A stretch of 64,000 nt of DNA from Nonomuraea fuscirosea (GCF_003001935.1 NZ_PVNG01000004.1:434001-498000), one strand, 5' to 3'; numbered from the stretch's first letter, positions 25,363-33,877 are shown. A program made the numbers and translations. Notes: a model not told the origin generated them from the letters alone.

Positions 25363-25840
25363 CCCCTCCGGCGACGACCCCGGCCGACCCTCGATACGTC
25401 CGCCGTTCTCCCCGTTACGCCCGCCGATCCGTTCGCTGATACGTCCGCCGCTTCCTTCGTCGGCGCGAGCGCTGCTTCGTCCATGGGTCCATCGCTCGTC
25501 GACTTCTCCGTGGACCCTTCGTTCGTCGACTCGTTCGCCGGTTCGTTCGCCGACGGACAGCTCGTGTTGCCTGCCGCCTGACGCGCGTTGACTTGGACGC
25601 GACGTCATGGTTTTGGCTGTACCCAAGCCGACGCCGAGTTCGACGCGGGTTCGCCCCCGAGATCGACGCAGGGGGGTGCGGTTCGGGGAGGCGTACGACC
25701 TTGCCGTTCCGTCGGGAGCGCGCCGGTCGGCTGTCCGTGGCCGAGCAGTTCGGAACGGCCATGAGCCCACCGGACATGTCCGGACGCGCGTCAGGACTCG
25801 TCCCCGTCGGCCATCATCCTCCGGCAACAGGAGAAAACGC
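25363..25840. other. Gene-free spacer with a 14-bp palindrome before the secreted hydrolase
   Basis: No gene supported. The first 200 bases are rich in loose repeats of CGTCCGCCG and TTCGTCGAC. CCGGACATGTCCGG at 25770-25783 is a perfect 14-bp palindrome 57 bp before ATG 25841 and is a candidate operator. An open frame continuing upstream from the hydrolase through this spacer (to 25607) has no ribosome site or signal-peptide logic and is rejected. Confidence 0.6.
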
Positions 25841-27691
25841 ATGCCATATCGCAGGAAACCGGCTGCCGCCCTGGGCGCCGCAGCGTTGACGCTGCTCCTC
25901 GGCGCCTACGCCACCCCGGCGTCCGGTCAGAGCACGCCGAACGGCCGGCAGGCCGTGGCTTCGGACGGGCTCACCGTCCCAGCCATCGCCGCCCAGACCG
26001 GCCAAGTCGATAAGACTGCCCAAGCCGACCAGACCGGGCAAGTCGGTCAGGCTGCCCAAGTCGCTCTGGCCGGCCAAGTCAGTCAGGTCGGCCAGGCCAA
26101 TATGGTCGGGCAAGTAGCTCTGGCCGGACGAGTCAGTCGGGCCGGCCAGGCTGGTGAAGTCGTGCAGTCCAGCCAGGCTGATCAAGCCGTGCAGTCCAGC
26201 CAAACTGGTCGAGCCGTTCGGTCCAGGCAGGCCGGCCGGCGGGATGTGGCCCGGAGCGCCGGCCTGGCGCGGTTCTACCAGCAGAAACTGGTCTTCAAGC
26301 CGTGCGATCCGCCCAAGCTGCCACCCGGCGCGCCGGTCGTGAGAACCGAGTGCGCGCGACTCAAGGTGCCGCTCGACTACCGGAAACCGAAGGGCCGGCA
26401 GGCGGAGACCGCGCTGCTGCGCGTACCCGCGCGTGGCGGGGATCGGATCGGGTCGCTCGTGCTGAACCCCGGCGGTCCCGGCTTCCCCGGCACCACGCAC
26501 GCCGCCCTGACCGCCGCCATATGGGCGAAATCGCCGATCACCGAGCGTTTCGACCTGGTCGGGTTCGACCCGCGCGGCGTCGGCGGCTCCAAGCCGGCGC
26601 TCGACTGCTACACCGACGCCCAGCGCGACCACGGCGCGAAGCTCTCCTCGACCCCGGCCGGCCTGGACGACTGGACCGAGCGGGAGACACGCCGGCTGGT
26701 CGAGCAGTGCGCCGCACGTTCCGGTGGCAAGCAGGTGATCGCGCACGTCGGCACCCGCGACGTCGCCCGTGACATGGACGTGCTGCGCCAGGCCCTGGGC
26801 GACGCGAAGCTCTCCTTCGCGGGCACCAGTTACGGCACCCGGCTCGGCGCCGTGTACGCGGAGATGTTCCCGCGCAACGTCCGCGCGCTGGTGCTCGACG
26901 GGGCGATGGACCCGCTGGCGGACACGTACGAGCGGCGCGTCCAGCAGGCCACCGGCATGCAGCGTTCGTTCGAGCGCATGGCCGCGTCGTGCGCCACCCG
27001 GCCGGACTGCCCGCTCGGCACCGACCCGAAGCGCGCCACCCAGGCGTTCCAGCGACTCGTCCGGCCGCTGATCGACAAGCCGGCGCGGACGTCCGACGGG
27101 CGCGGGCTGACGTTCGAGCAGGCGGTCGAGGGGATGACGGCGGCGATGTACGGCCCGGCCGCCTGGCCCGCCGCGATCGCCGGCATGGCGGAACTCAAGG
27201 CCGGCAAGGGCGACACCCTGCAGAAACTGCGCGACGGCTACCACGAGCGCGGCGCCGACGGCCATTACAGCCGCTCGCTGGAGGCCACCCTGGTGATCAA
27301 CTGCCTGGACGAGGAACGCCACACGCCTGAGCAGGAGACCGCGATGAACCGGGCATGGTTCAAGGCGGCCCCGTTCACCGACCACGGCCGTACGATCAAG
27401 CAGGCGCGTGACGGCTGCGAGCACTGGCCCGTCAAGCCGACGCTCGGCTACCCGTACGCCACGAACATCAAGGGCCTGCCCGGCACACTGACGGTCTCCG
27501 TCACGAACGACCCCATCACGCCCCACCAGGGCGGCGTCAACCTGGCCAAGGCGCTGGGCGGCGGCCTGCTCACGGTCGAGGGCGACCAGCACGGCGCCCT
27601 CCTGGCCGGCAACGCCTGCGTGGGCAAGGTCGTGGCCGCGTACCTCATCGACCTCGAAGTCCCGGCCGCAGGGACCCGCTGCAAGCTCTGA
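25841..27691 (+). CDS. Secreted S33-family alpha/beta hydrolase (tripeptidyl aminopeptidase-like)
   Basis: Exported peptidase-like hydrolase of 616 residues. AGGAG lies 8 nt before ATG 25841; the signal peptide is YRRKPAAALGAAALTLLLGAYATPASG. Residues about 45-130 form an unusual low-complexity tract of GQVGQ/AGQ/SSQ units. The catalytic domain has the oxyanion loop LNPGGPGFPG, nucleophile elbow AGTSYGTRLGAVYAEMFP, and a C-terminal TAP-like part with NDPITPHQGGVNLAKAL (acid) and EGDQHGAL (His). Relatives release N-terminal tripeptides outside the cell. The repeat tract may be a spacer to the cell wall or recent slippage of the DNA. Confidence 0.9.
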   Translation: MPYRRKPAAALGAAALTLLLGAYATPASGQSTPNGRQAVASDGLTVPAIAAQTGQVDKTAQADQTGQVGQAAQVALAGQVSQVGQANMVGQVALAGRVSRAGQAGEVVQSSQADQAVQSSQTGRAVRSRQAGRRDVARSAGLARFYQQKLVFKPCDPPKLPPGAPVVRTECARLKVPLDYRKPKGRQAETALLRVPARGGDRIGSLVLNPGGPGFPGTTHAALTAAIWAKSPITERFDLVGFDPRGVGGSKPALDCYTDAQRDHGAKLSSTPAGLDDWTERETRRLVEQCAARSGGKQVIAHVGTRDVARDMDVLRQALGDAKLSFAGTSYGTRLGAVYAEMFPRNVRALVLDGAMDPLADTYERRVQQATGMQRSFERMAASCATRPDCPLGTDPKRATQAFQRLVRPLIDKPARTSDGRGLTFEQAVEGMTAAMYGPAAWPAAIAGMAELKAGKGDTLQKLRDGYHERGADGHYSRSLEATLVINCLDEERHTPEQETAMNRAWFKAAPFTDHGRTIKQARDGCEHWPVKPTLGYPYATNIKGLPGTLTVSVTNDPITPHQGGVNLAKALGGGLLTVEGDQHGALLAGNACVGKVVAAYLIDLEVPAAGTRCKL

Positions 27692-27699
27692 ACAAGCAA

Positions 27700-28290
27700 C
27701 GCCCGGGCCGAAGCTCCGCCGGACAACACCACCCGCCCCTCAGCCGGGGCGCCTCACGGCCTCGTCCACCCCAGTGCCGAGACCGCCCCCGGAGACGGAA
27801 CCGGCGGGCAGCGAGGGGCCCGGCTCTGACGTCGGTGGGTCGAGTCGGGCTGGCGGCAGGTCTGTTCCAGCGTCGGTGGGTCTGGCCGTACCGGCGGCGG
27901 GATCGGTCGCATCGGCGGCGGAACCGGCTGAGCAAGCGAGGGTTTGGCTCCGGCGTCGGTCGGGCTGGTGGTGGGTCTGGCTCCGGCGTCGACGAGACCG
28001 GCCGGACTGGCGACAGGACCGGCCGGACAGCGTAGGGTCTGGCCCAGCGCCAGGGGGGTTTGGCCGGGCCGGCGGCTGGTCTGGTCCCAGCGTTTGTGGG
28101 TCCGGCCGCACCGGCGGCGGGATCGGTCGCATTGGTGCCGGAACCGCCGGGCCAGCAAGGGGTATGGCTCCACCATCAGTGGGATCGGCCGGACCGGTAG
28201 CGGGTCTGGCCCCACCGTTGGCGGGGTCGATCGGATTGGCGGTGGGACCGGCCTCACCGGCGGCGGGATCGGCGGGACCGGCGGTGGATC
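27700..28290. repeat. Degenerate GC-rich repeat block
   Basis: This 600-bp spacer between the S33 hydrolase and the LysR gene consists of diverged units such as GTGGGTCTGGCC, ACCGGCGGCGGGATCGG and GGCTCCGGCGTCGG. The clearest pair, a direct repeat of about 95 bp, begins near 27860 and again 220 bp later, including GTGGGTCYGGCCGYACCGG. Open frames exist on both strands because the composition lacks stops; none has a ribosome site or a recognisable domain. Confidence 0.75.
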
Positions 28291-28295
28291 TAGCT

Positions 28296-29234
28296 TTAAT
28301 CGGAGATGGGACCTACCGGACTCGCGATGGGTCCGGTCGTACCGGTGAGGTGGGTTTCGGCGCTGCGGCGGAAGGCCGCCACCAGGCGGCTGCGGTCGCC
28401 GGCGCGGGTGGCCAGCACCACCTGGCTCGGCTCCACTCCCTCCAGCGGCACTGTGGTGAGATCGGAGCGCAGGCCGCTCACGACGGCGCCGCCCGGGACG
28501 ATGAGCACGGCCTGCCCGCCGGCGACGAGTTCCAGCTTGTCCTCGTCCTGCTGGATGAGCGGACCGTCGGGCGCCGCGCTCCCGTCCGGCCGGGGGTCGG
28601 CGCGCCAGAAGGCGTTCCAGGCGGGGTCGAAGTCAGGTGCCCGGGGGATGGGCTCGTCGGCGATGTCGTCGAGGGTGACCGCCTCCTTCCCCGCCAGGCG
28701 GTGATTCGCGGGTACGAGCAGCACCCTGGGCTCGTCGTAGAGCACCGTGACGTGCAGCCCGTCGGTGGAGAACGGCAGGCGGGCGAGCGCCACGTCGACC
28801 CGGTGGTCGAGCAGCGCGGCGCGGGGCTCCTTGCAGTGCAGGTGGAGGATGCGTACCTCGGCGTCGGGATGCCGGTGGCGCAGGTCGCGCACCGCCGGGG
28901 CGACCGTCAGGTTGCCGATGTAGCCGACGACGATCCGGCTGGGCCGCGCGGCGGCCCGCGCGGACGCCGTGGCCCGCTCGGCGGAGCGCAGCAGCGCGGC
29001 CGCGAGCGGCAGGAACACCTCCCCGGCCTCGGTGAGCCGGGTGCCCTGCGGGGTACGGTCGAGCAGCCGGGCGCCCACCTGCTGTTCGAGACGGCCGATC
29101 TGCCGGCTCAGCGAGGACTGGGTGAGGTGCAGGTCGGCGGCGGCCCGGCCGAAGTGCCGGTGCCCGGCGACGACGGTGAAGGCCCGCACCAGCCGCAGAT
29201 CGAGGTCCTCCGGGGGGCGCGGCGCGTCGGGCAT
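28296..29234 (-). CDS. LysR-family transcriptional regulator
   Basis: Regulator of 312 residues. The winged HTH is LDLRLVRAFTVVAGHRHFGRAAADLHLTQSSLSRQIGRLEQQVGARLLDRTPQGTRLTEAG; the periplasmic-binding-protein-like effector domain follows (RIVVGYIGNLTVAPAVRDLRHRHPDAEVRI; ALARLPFSTDGLHVTVLYDEPRVLLVPANHRLA). ATG 29234 matches the family start; the open frame extends far upstream into repeats and is not coding there. Its C-terminal tail ends in the repeat block. The LLM oxidoreductase beyond the next repeats may be a target. Confidence 0.92.
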   Translation of the reverse strand: MPDAPRPPEDLDLRLVRAFTVVAGHRHFGRAAADLHLTQSSLSRQIGRLEQQVGARLLDRTPQGTRLTEAGEVFLPLAAALLRSAERATASARAAARPSRIVVGYIGNLTVAPAVRDLRHRHPDAEVRILHLHCKEPRAALLDHRVDVALARLPFSTDGLHVTVLYDEPRVLLVPANHRLAGKEAVTLDDIADEPIPRAPDFDPAWNAFWRADPRPDGSAAPDGPLIQQDEDKLELVAGGQAVLIVPGGAVVSGLRSDLTTVPLEGVEPSQVVLATRAGDRSRLVAAFRRSAETHLTGTTGPIASPVGPISD

Positions 29235-29404
29235 GAGATCAGCGTATATCCCCGCCTGCCACCCTCCAGACGCCGCTGGCTGCGGTGATGCATGAATCGG
29301 GATGCCCCTTGCGGAACGTTCATTGGACCGGAAGCACCATTCGGCCACAAGCTGGAAACACCAGCCGGACACCGCCGGACGGCCCCTCGGGCCCTCCTCT
29401 CCGC

Positions 29405-29710
29405 ACGCGTCGAACAGGGCACGTCGAACAGGGCACGTCCAGCGGGTGCGTCGAGCGGGGCACGTCGGATGAGGTGCGTCCAACGGCACGTCCAACGGGG
29501 CAACGTCGAACGAGGTACGCGGCAGGGTGCGCCCAACGAGGTGGGCCGAACGGGGCACGCCGAACGGGGTGCGCCGAACGGGGCACGTCGAACGGGGTGC
29601 GCCGAACGGGGTGCGCCGAACGGGGCACGTCGAACGGGGTGCGCCGAACGGGGTGCGCCGAACGGGGTGCGTCCAACGCGATGCGTTTTGCGGGATGTGT
29701 TCAACGGCTG
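29405..29710. repeat. 14-bp tandem repeat array, consensus GTGCGCCGAACGGG
   Basis: About twenty head-to-tail units with consensus GTGCGCCGAACGGG and variant GCACGTCGAACGGG. The central part (about 29540-29670) is nearly perfect and the edges decay (CGTCGAACAGGGCA at the left, GTCCAACGCGATGCG at the right). It fills the spacer between the divergent LysR and LLM genes. The 14-bp period changes reading frame each unit, so open frames across it are artefacts. Confidence 0.9.
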
Positions 29711-29754
29711 TGCGCTGGCCGGGACGTACACGCTGAGTAGTTCGGAGGATCTTC

Positions 29755-30666
29755 ATGGGGAACACCGCTGTCGTCGACGCGGCCCGCCGGGCCCTGGGGC
29801 CGGTCGGCATCGCTCTGGCGGCCTCGCTCACCAGCCCGATCGACATTGACGGGCAGCGCGCGGCCGTCGTCCGACTGGAATCCGCCGGCTACCGCACCGT
29901 CTGGACCAACGAGACCGTCGGCGGCAAGGACGCCCTCGTGCAACTCGCCGTGCTGCTGGCCGCCACCCGGCGGACGGTGTTCGGCACCGGCATCGCCAAC
30001 GTCTGGGCCAGGGAGCCGGAGACCCTGCACGGCGCGGCCTCCGTGCTGGCTCAGGCTTATCCCGGCCGGTTCGTGCTGGGCATCGGCGGCGGCTACCCGC
30101 AGCAGGCCGCCGCCACCGGGCGTGAATTCGGCAGCCCGCTGAGCAAGATGCGCGACTATCTCGACCGGATGGACGGGCCAACCATGCCGCCCGCGCCGTA
30201 CCCGCGGATCATCGCCGCGAACGGCCCGAAGATGCTCGCGCTGGCCGGCGAGCTCGCCGACGGCGCCCTGCCCGCCGGGGGACCGCCCGCGTTCACCGCG
30301 CAGGCCCGGCAGGTGCTCGGCCCGGACAAGCTGCTCGTCGTCGGGCTCACCATGGTGCCCGGCAGTGACCCGGCCCGGGCCAGGCAGGGTGCGCGGGAGC
30401 GGGTGTCGGCCGGCCTCGCCCAGCCGTGGTTCGCGGCCGCCGTGGCCCGGCTCGGCTTCTCCGAGCAGGAGATCGCCGAGGTGAGTGACCGGCTGGTGGA
30501 CACGATGATCGCGCACGGCGAACCGGCGGCGATCGCGGCCAAGGCAGGCGAGCACCTGGCCGCCGGCGCGGACCACGTGGCGCTCCTGCCACCGATCGGC
30601 ACCGACTTCGCGACCGGCGTCGACCAGGCCGAGGGGCTCGCCCCGGCCCTGCGCGACCTCCACTGA
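29755..30666 (+). CDS. LLM-class flavin-dependent oxidoreductase (F420-type)
   Basis: Luciferase-like oxidoreductase of 303 residues resembling the F420-dependent TIGR03620 group: VGIALAASLTSPIDIDGQRAAVVRLESAGYRTVWTNETVGGKDALVQLAVLLAATRRTVFGTGIANVWAREPETLHGAASVLAQAYPGRFVLGIG. Its TIM barrel binds F420 or FMN; PYPRIIAANGPKMLALAGELADGALP is the second half of the site. GGAGGATCTTC precedes ATG 29755. It is divergent from LysR across the 14-bp repeats. Substrate unknown. Confidence 0.9.
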   Translation: MGNTAVVDAARRALGPVGIALAASLTSPIDIDGQRAAVVRLESAGYRTVWTNETVGGKDALVQLAVLLAATRRTVFGTGIANVWAREPETLHGAASVLAQAYPGRFVLGIGGGYPQQAAATGREFGSPLSKMRDYLDRMDGPTMPPAPYPRIIAANGPKMLALAGELADGALPAGGPPAFTAQARQVLGPDKLLVVGLTMVPGSDPARARQGARERVSAGLAQPWFAAAVARLGFSEQEIAEVSDRLVDTMIAHGEPAAIAAKAGEHLAAGADHVALLPPIGTDFATGVDQAEGLAPALRDLH

Positions 30667-31269
30667 CCGGCCCTGCCAATCCGACACCGGAGTGCCCAAA
30701 CTGCGAAGCGCCACAACGCCGGCACGGCTCTGAGAACCCGGCGCCACGAGCGGCGACATGGCTCGGCGGATTGGGCCCTGTGACGTCGGCGCGCTCGGAG
30801 GGTCGGGTGTCGCGAGGCTGTTCTGCTTGGGGACCGGGCTTCGTGACGCTGGTACGGCTCTGAGGATCGGGCGCCCCACGGTCGGCGATGTGGTTCGGCG
30901 GATTGGGCCCTGTGACGTCGGCGCGCTCGGCAGGTCGGGTGCTGCGACGCTGTCTTGCTTGGGGAACTGGGCTCCGCGACGCTGGCTTGGCTTGGAGGAT
31001 CGGGTGCCCAGCATCGGCGATGCGGCTCGGCGGATCAGTATGCACCACGCCGACACGGTCGGCGGATCGGGCTCCGGGAAGCTGGCTTGGCTCGGTGGAT
31101 CGGGCTTTGCGACGGTGGCGGCGGGGGTCGGAGAATCCGGCGGGACTGTGTATTTCGCCATGGAAGCCGCGCTGCCGACTGAGTGAGGCTGGTGGCTACG
31201 TGCGATGTCCGAAGCGGAGGAACGGGCCGGGCAGCGTGAATCAGCGATGAGCAGGCCCGCCGCCCGATC
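30667..31269. repeat. 132-bp degenerate tandem repeats
   Basis: Copies begin at 30759, 30891 and 31023 (period 132 bp); each opens with TGGCTCGGCGGATTGGGCC or a variant. The first two share long identical runs such as CGGATTGGGCCCTGTGACGT; the third is much more diverged. Part of a copy precedes the first. The period is divisible by three and frames are open on both strands (30758-31186 plus, 29701-31161 minus), but neither has a ribosome site or homology pattern, so I treat it as non-coding. The promoter of the small secreted protein probably lies in the last 100 bases. Confidence 0.75.
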
Positions 31270-31683
31270 ATGAACAGTCTCACGACGTCCGCCGTCACGC
31301 TGGCTGCCGGGATCACCATGATCCTGAGTACCGCGACCCCCGCCTGGGCGGGCCAGAATGTCTCCGCCCGGCTCGTGGAGGGCTCACCCCGGCCGCTCGT
31401 CTACGGCGCGTTCCACCACCAAGGCGCCGTCGAACGGCTCCAACTGGTGCTGGACTGCTCCCGTCAGAACGGGTTCTTCGGTCACATCCAGGGCTATCTG
31501 GAGGTACGCGACGGCGCGCGGAAGAGTCGCTATCACCTGGCGCGGAAGGGGCAGCCGCACCGCTGGTGCGGGGAGCGGTGGATCAGGCGTGACTTCCGTG
31601 AGGGGCAGAGCGTCGGCATACAGGTGTGCTGGTACCAGAGGGGGAGGGACCGCTGTACCGGATGGCGTTGGGGTATCGCCTGA
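31270..31683 (+). CDS. Small secreted Cys/Trp/Arg-rich protein, unknown function
   Basis: Exported protein of 137 residues: the signal peptide NSLTTSAVTLAAGITMILSTATPAWA ends with an AWA cleavage site. The mature part is basic with three Cys (LDCSRQ, WCGERW, VCWYQRGRDRC adds a fourth) and repeated Trp, suggesting a small disulfide-bonded beta fold (FGHIQGYLEVRDGARKSRYHLARKG). I do not recognise a family. It is flanked by repeat blocks on both sides. Confidence 0.65.
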   Translation: MNSLTTSAVTLAAGITMILSTATPAWAGQNVSARLVEGSPRPLVYGAFHHQGAVERLQLVLDCSRQNGFFGHIQGYLEVRDGARKSRYHLARKGQPHRWCGERWIRRDFREGQSVGIQVCWYQRGRDRCTGWRWGIA

Positions 31684-31689
31684 CGGCCC

Positions 31690-32190
31690 ACCCCACTCCG
31701 GGCCTGCTAAGTCACCACACCGTGCTTGCTGGGTTATGGCGGGCTTACGGGGCCATCGCGCCGGGCTTACGGGGCCATCGCGCCGGGCCTGCGGGGCCAT
31801 CGCGCCGAGCTTGCTGGGTTACGGCGCCGGACCTGCTGTTCACCACACCGGGCCTGCTAGGGCATCGTGCCGAGCTCGCTGGGTCATCGTGGCGCTTGTT
31901 GGGCCATTGTGCCGGGCCTGCTGGGGTCATGTCCCCACGCAGTGGTGTAGGTGGGTGGCCTCTGCTGGGTCATCGTGCCGAGCCTGCTGGGCTATCGCGT
32001 CAAGCGTTCGATCCCGCCCGACCAGGTGGGCCATCTCGGCTCACTGCGGCGGATAGGTCCGGCTCACTGCGGCGTGCCGTCGCTGCCGCCCGCGCCCGCC
32101 CAGGCACGGTGGTCGTCCAGGCGGGAGCGGTCTGGGCGACCACCGCCTGGGCGGGCGCCGTGTGGTCCCGCGCCCGCCTGGGCGGTGTGG
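31690..32190. repeat. 22-bp degenerate tandem repeats
   Basis: From about 31699 to 32000 the unit GGGCCTGCTGGGYCATCGYGCC (22 bp) recurs, best preserved at 31741-31800 where GGGCTTACGGGGCCATCGCGCC is repeated. Beyond 32000 the repeats fade into GC-rich sequence with GGCTCACTGCGGC twice (near 32038 and 32061). No gene is supported between the secreted protein and wrbA. Confidence 0.8.
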
Positions 32191-32192
32191 GA

Positions 32193-32801
32193 TCAGGCGG
32201 CGCGGCCTGCCTTGAGGCGGGCTGTGGTGTCGACGACGCGGCGGGCCTGGTGGCGGGCTGCCTGGAGGGTGACCTCGCTGGGCATCCCGTTCCCCGCCAC
32301 GTGCGAGGTCCCGTACGGATTGCCCGTTTCGAACTGGACGGGATCGGTGTAGCCGGGTGGCACGATGACGCCGCCCCAGTGGTAGAACGTGTTCCCCAGC
32401 GCCAGGATGGTCGACTCGTGCCCGCCGTGGGCGGTGTTGGCGGCGGTGAAGGCCGAGTACACCTTGTCGGCGAGCTTGCCCTGGAACCACAGGGGCCCCG
32501 TGGTCTCGATGAAGGCCCTCAGCTGGCTGGCCGGGTTGCCGAAGCGGGTGGGCGTGCCGAACAGCACCGCGTCGGCCCAGAGCAGGTCGTCGTGACCGGC
32601 CTCGGCCACGTCCGCGGTCTCCCGCAGGTGCGCCGCCCATTCGGGGCTGGAGCCGACCGCCTCCGGCGGGGCCGACTCCGCGACCTTGCGCAGCCGTACG
32701 TTCGCACCGGCCTTCTCGGCGCCCTCGGCGACGGCCCGGGCCAGGGCGTGGACGCGGCCTGTGGCACTGTAGTAGATGACCGCGACGTTCACGGGTTCCA
32801 T
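32193..32801 (-). CDS. wrbA: NAD(P)H:quinone oxidoreductase, WrbA type
   Basis: Flavodoxin-fold enzyme of 202 residues that reduces quinones by two electrons. The FMN phosphate loop is YYSATGRVHALARAVAEGAEKAG; the second FMN loop is GTPTRFGNPASQLRAFIETTGPLW; TAANTAHGGHESTILALGNTFYHWGGVIVPPGY is the WrbA signature. ATG 32801 is the family start. It is divergent from an ECF41 sigma factor and carries a promoter motif identical to that gene's, so I infer it belongs to the ECF41 regulon and takes the place of the usual oxidoreductase partner. Confidence 0.92.
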   Translation of the reverse strand: MEPVNVAVIYYSATGRVHALARAVAEGAEKAGANVRLRKVAESAPPEAVGSSPEWAAHLRETADVAEAGHDDLLWADAVLFGTPTRFGNPASQLRAFIETTGPLWFQGKLADKVYSAFTAANTAHGGHESTILALGNTFYHWGGVIVPPGYTDPVQFETGNPYGTSHVAGNGMPSEVTLQAARHQARRVVDTTARLKAGRAA

Positions 32802-32838
32802 GATGATGTGTCCTTCCTTCAGCGATTCCCGCCGGTAC

Positions 32839-32865
32839 GACGACACAGCCCCGCGTGATGTGAGG
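32839..32865 (-). promoter_or_regulatory. Candidate ECF41 promoter of wrbA
   Basis: On the minus strand CCTCACA (complement of 32859-32865) is followed after exactly 16 nt by CGTC (complement of 32839-32842) in the context CGTCGTACC. The ECF41 consensus as I recall it is TGTCACA-N16-CGTC. Thirty-seven bases separate the -10 from ATG 32801. The same -35, spacer length and CGTCGTAC -10 occur on the other strand for the sigma gene. Confidence 0.65.
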
Positions 32866-32876
32866 TGACCCGCCGG

Positions 32877-32903
32877 CCTCACATTCCGGCGCGACGCGTC
32901 GTC
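32877..32903 (+). promoter_or_regulatory. Candidate ECF41 autoregulatory promoter of the sigma gene
   Basis: CCTCACA (32877-32883), 16 nt, CGTC (32900-32903) in the context CGTCGTACG. It mirrors the wrbA promoter 12 bp away, so the two divergent promoters lie back to back with identical elements. Auto-activation by the adjacent ECF41 factor is the natural reading. Confidence 0.65.
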
Positions 32904-32938
32904 GTACGAGGGTGAGAGAGAAGGAATCCGGCGACACC

Positions 32939-33877
32939 ATGACCCATCCATCCGCACCACCGGACGACGGACGGCCCGACCCCGACCTGAGTGCGCTCAT
33001 GAGCGAGCGCCGCCAGCTGATCGGACTCGGTTACCGGTTGCTGGGCTCGCTGGCCGACGCCGAGGACGTCGTGCAGGAGACGTACGCCCGCTGGTACGCC
33101 ATGTCGCCGCGGCAGCGGGAGGCCATCGACTCGCCGGCCGCCTGGCTGACCCGGGTGGCCGGCCGGATCTGTCTGGACGTGCTCGGCTCGGCCCGGGCGC
33201 GGCGCGAACGGTACGTGGGGGAGTGGATCCCCGAGCCGCTGCCCGACCACGGCGAACTGGTCGGCGGACGGCCCGGCGGCGTCCCGCCCGATCCGGCCGA
33301 TCGGGTCACCCTCGACGAGTCGATCACCATGGCCTTCCTCGTCGTGCTCGAATCGATGACCCCGGCGGAACGGGTCGCGTTCGTGCTGCACGACGTCTTC
33401 GGCTATCCCTTCGCCGAGGTGGCCGAGATCGTCGGCCGCACTCCGGCCGCCTGCCGTCAGCTGGCCACCTCCGCCCGTCGCCGCGTCCGCCACGCGCAGA
33501 CTCCCGCGCCGCCCGCCGACCGGCACGCCGGCCTCGTCCGAGCCTTCAAGCAGGCCTGGGAGAAAAAGGACATCGCCGCCCTCATCGGCGTGCTCGCCCC
33601 CGATGTCACGGCCACAGGCGACGGCGGCGGGCTCGTCACCGCGGCCCCGCATCCGGTCCGCGGCGCCGAGCCGGTCGCCCGCTTCTTCGCCGACCGGGCC
33701 GGCGCGCTGCCCGATCTGGTGATCTCGGAGTGCACGGTGAACGGCCGGCCGGGGCTGGTGGCCGAGCAGGACGGCCTCGCCGTGTCGGTGATGGCGTTCG
33801 ACGTCGCCGACGACCGGATCACCCACATCTGGGCCGTGCTCAACCCGGACAAACTGCGGCCGTGGACGGCGAGCTGA
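32939..33877 (+). CDS. ECF41-type RNA polymerase sigma factor
   Basis: Sigma factor of 312 residues with region 2 (LIGLGYRLLGSLADAEDVVQETYARWYAM) and region 4 (MTPAERVAFVLHDVFGYPFAEVAEIVGRTPAACRQLATSARRRV), then a SnoaL-like tail holding the ECF41 motifs DGGG (TATGDGGGLVTAAPHPVRG) and NPDKL near the end. The tail acts as a built-in regulator in studied members. ATG 32939 fits the family; a GTG at 32912 is possible. It has its own ECF41-like promoter and shares the region with wrbA. Second of three ECF41 factors. Confidence 0.92.
   Translation: MTHPSAPPDDGRPDPDLSALMSERRQLIGLGYRLLGSLADAEDVVQETYARWYAMSPRQREAIDSPAAWLTRVAGRICLDVLGSARARRERYVGEWIPEPLPDHGELVGGRPGGVPPDPADRVTLDESITMAFLVVLESMTPAERVAFVLHDVFGYPFAEVAEIVGRTPAACRQLATSARRRVRHAQTPAPPADRHAGLVRAFKQAWEKKDIAALIGVLAPDVTATGDGGGLVTAAPHPVRGAEPVARFFADRAGALPDLVISECTVNGRPGLVAEQDGLAVSVMAFDVADDRITHIWAVLNPDKLRPWTAS

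Noticed and set aside
25607..25840. 78-codon N-terminal extension of the S33 hydrolase
   Set aside because: The AGGAG site and signal peptide belong to ATG 25841; the extension is Arg-rich and would hide the signal peptide.
27774..29288. 504-codon plus-strand frame through the repeat block and LysR gene
   Set aside because: It is antisense to a clear LysR protein; its first part is repeat translation without a start signal.
29405..29710. CRISPR-like array
   Set aside because: Units are head to tail without spacers, 14 bp long, and no cas gene is present.
29701..31186. Open frames on both strands over the 132-bp repeats
   Set aside because: No ribosome site, no domain, and both strands open because of composition; kept as a repeat with the coding question noted.
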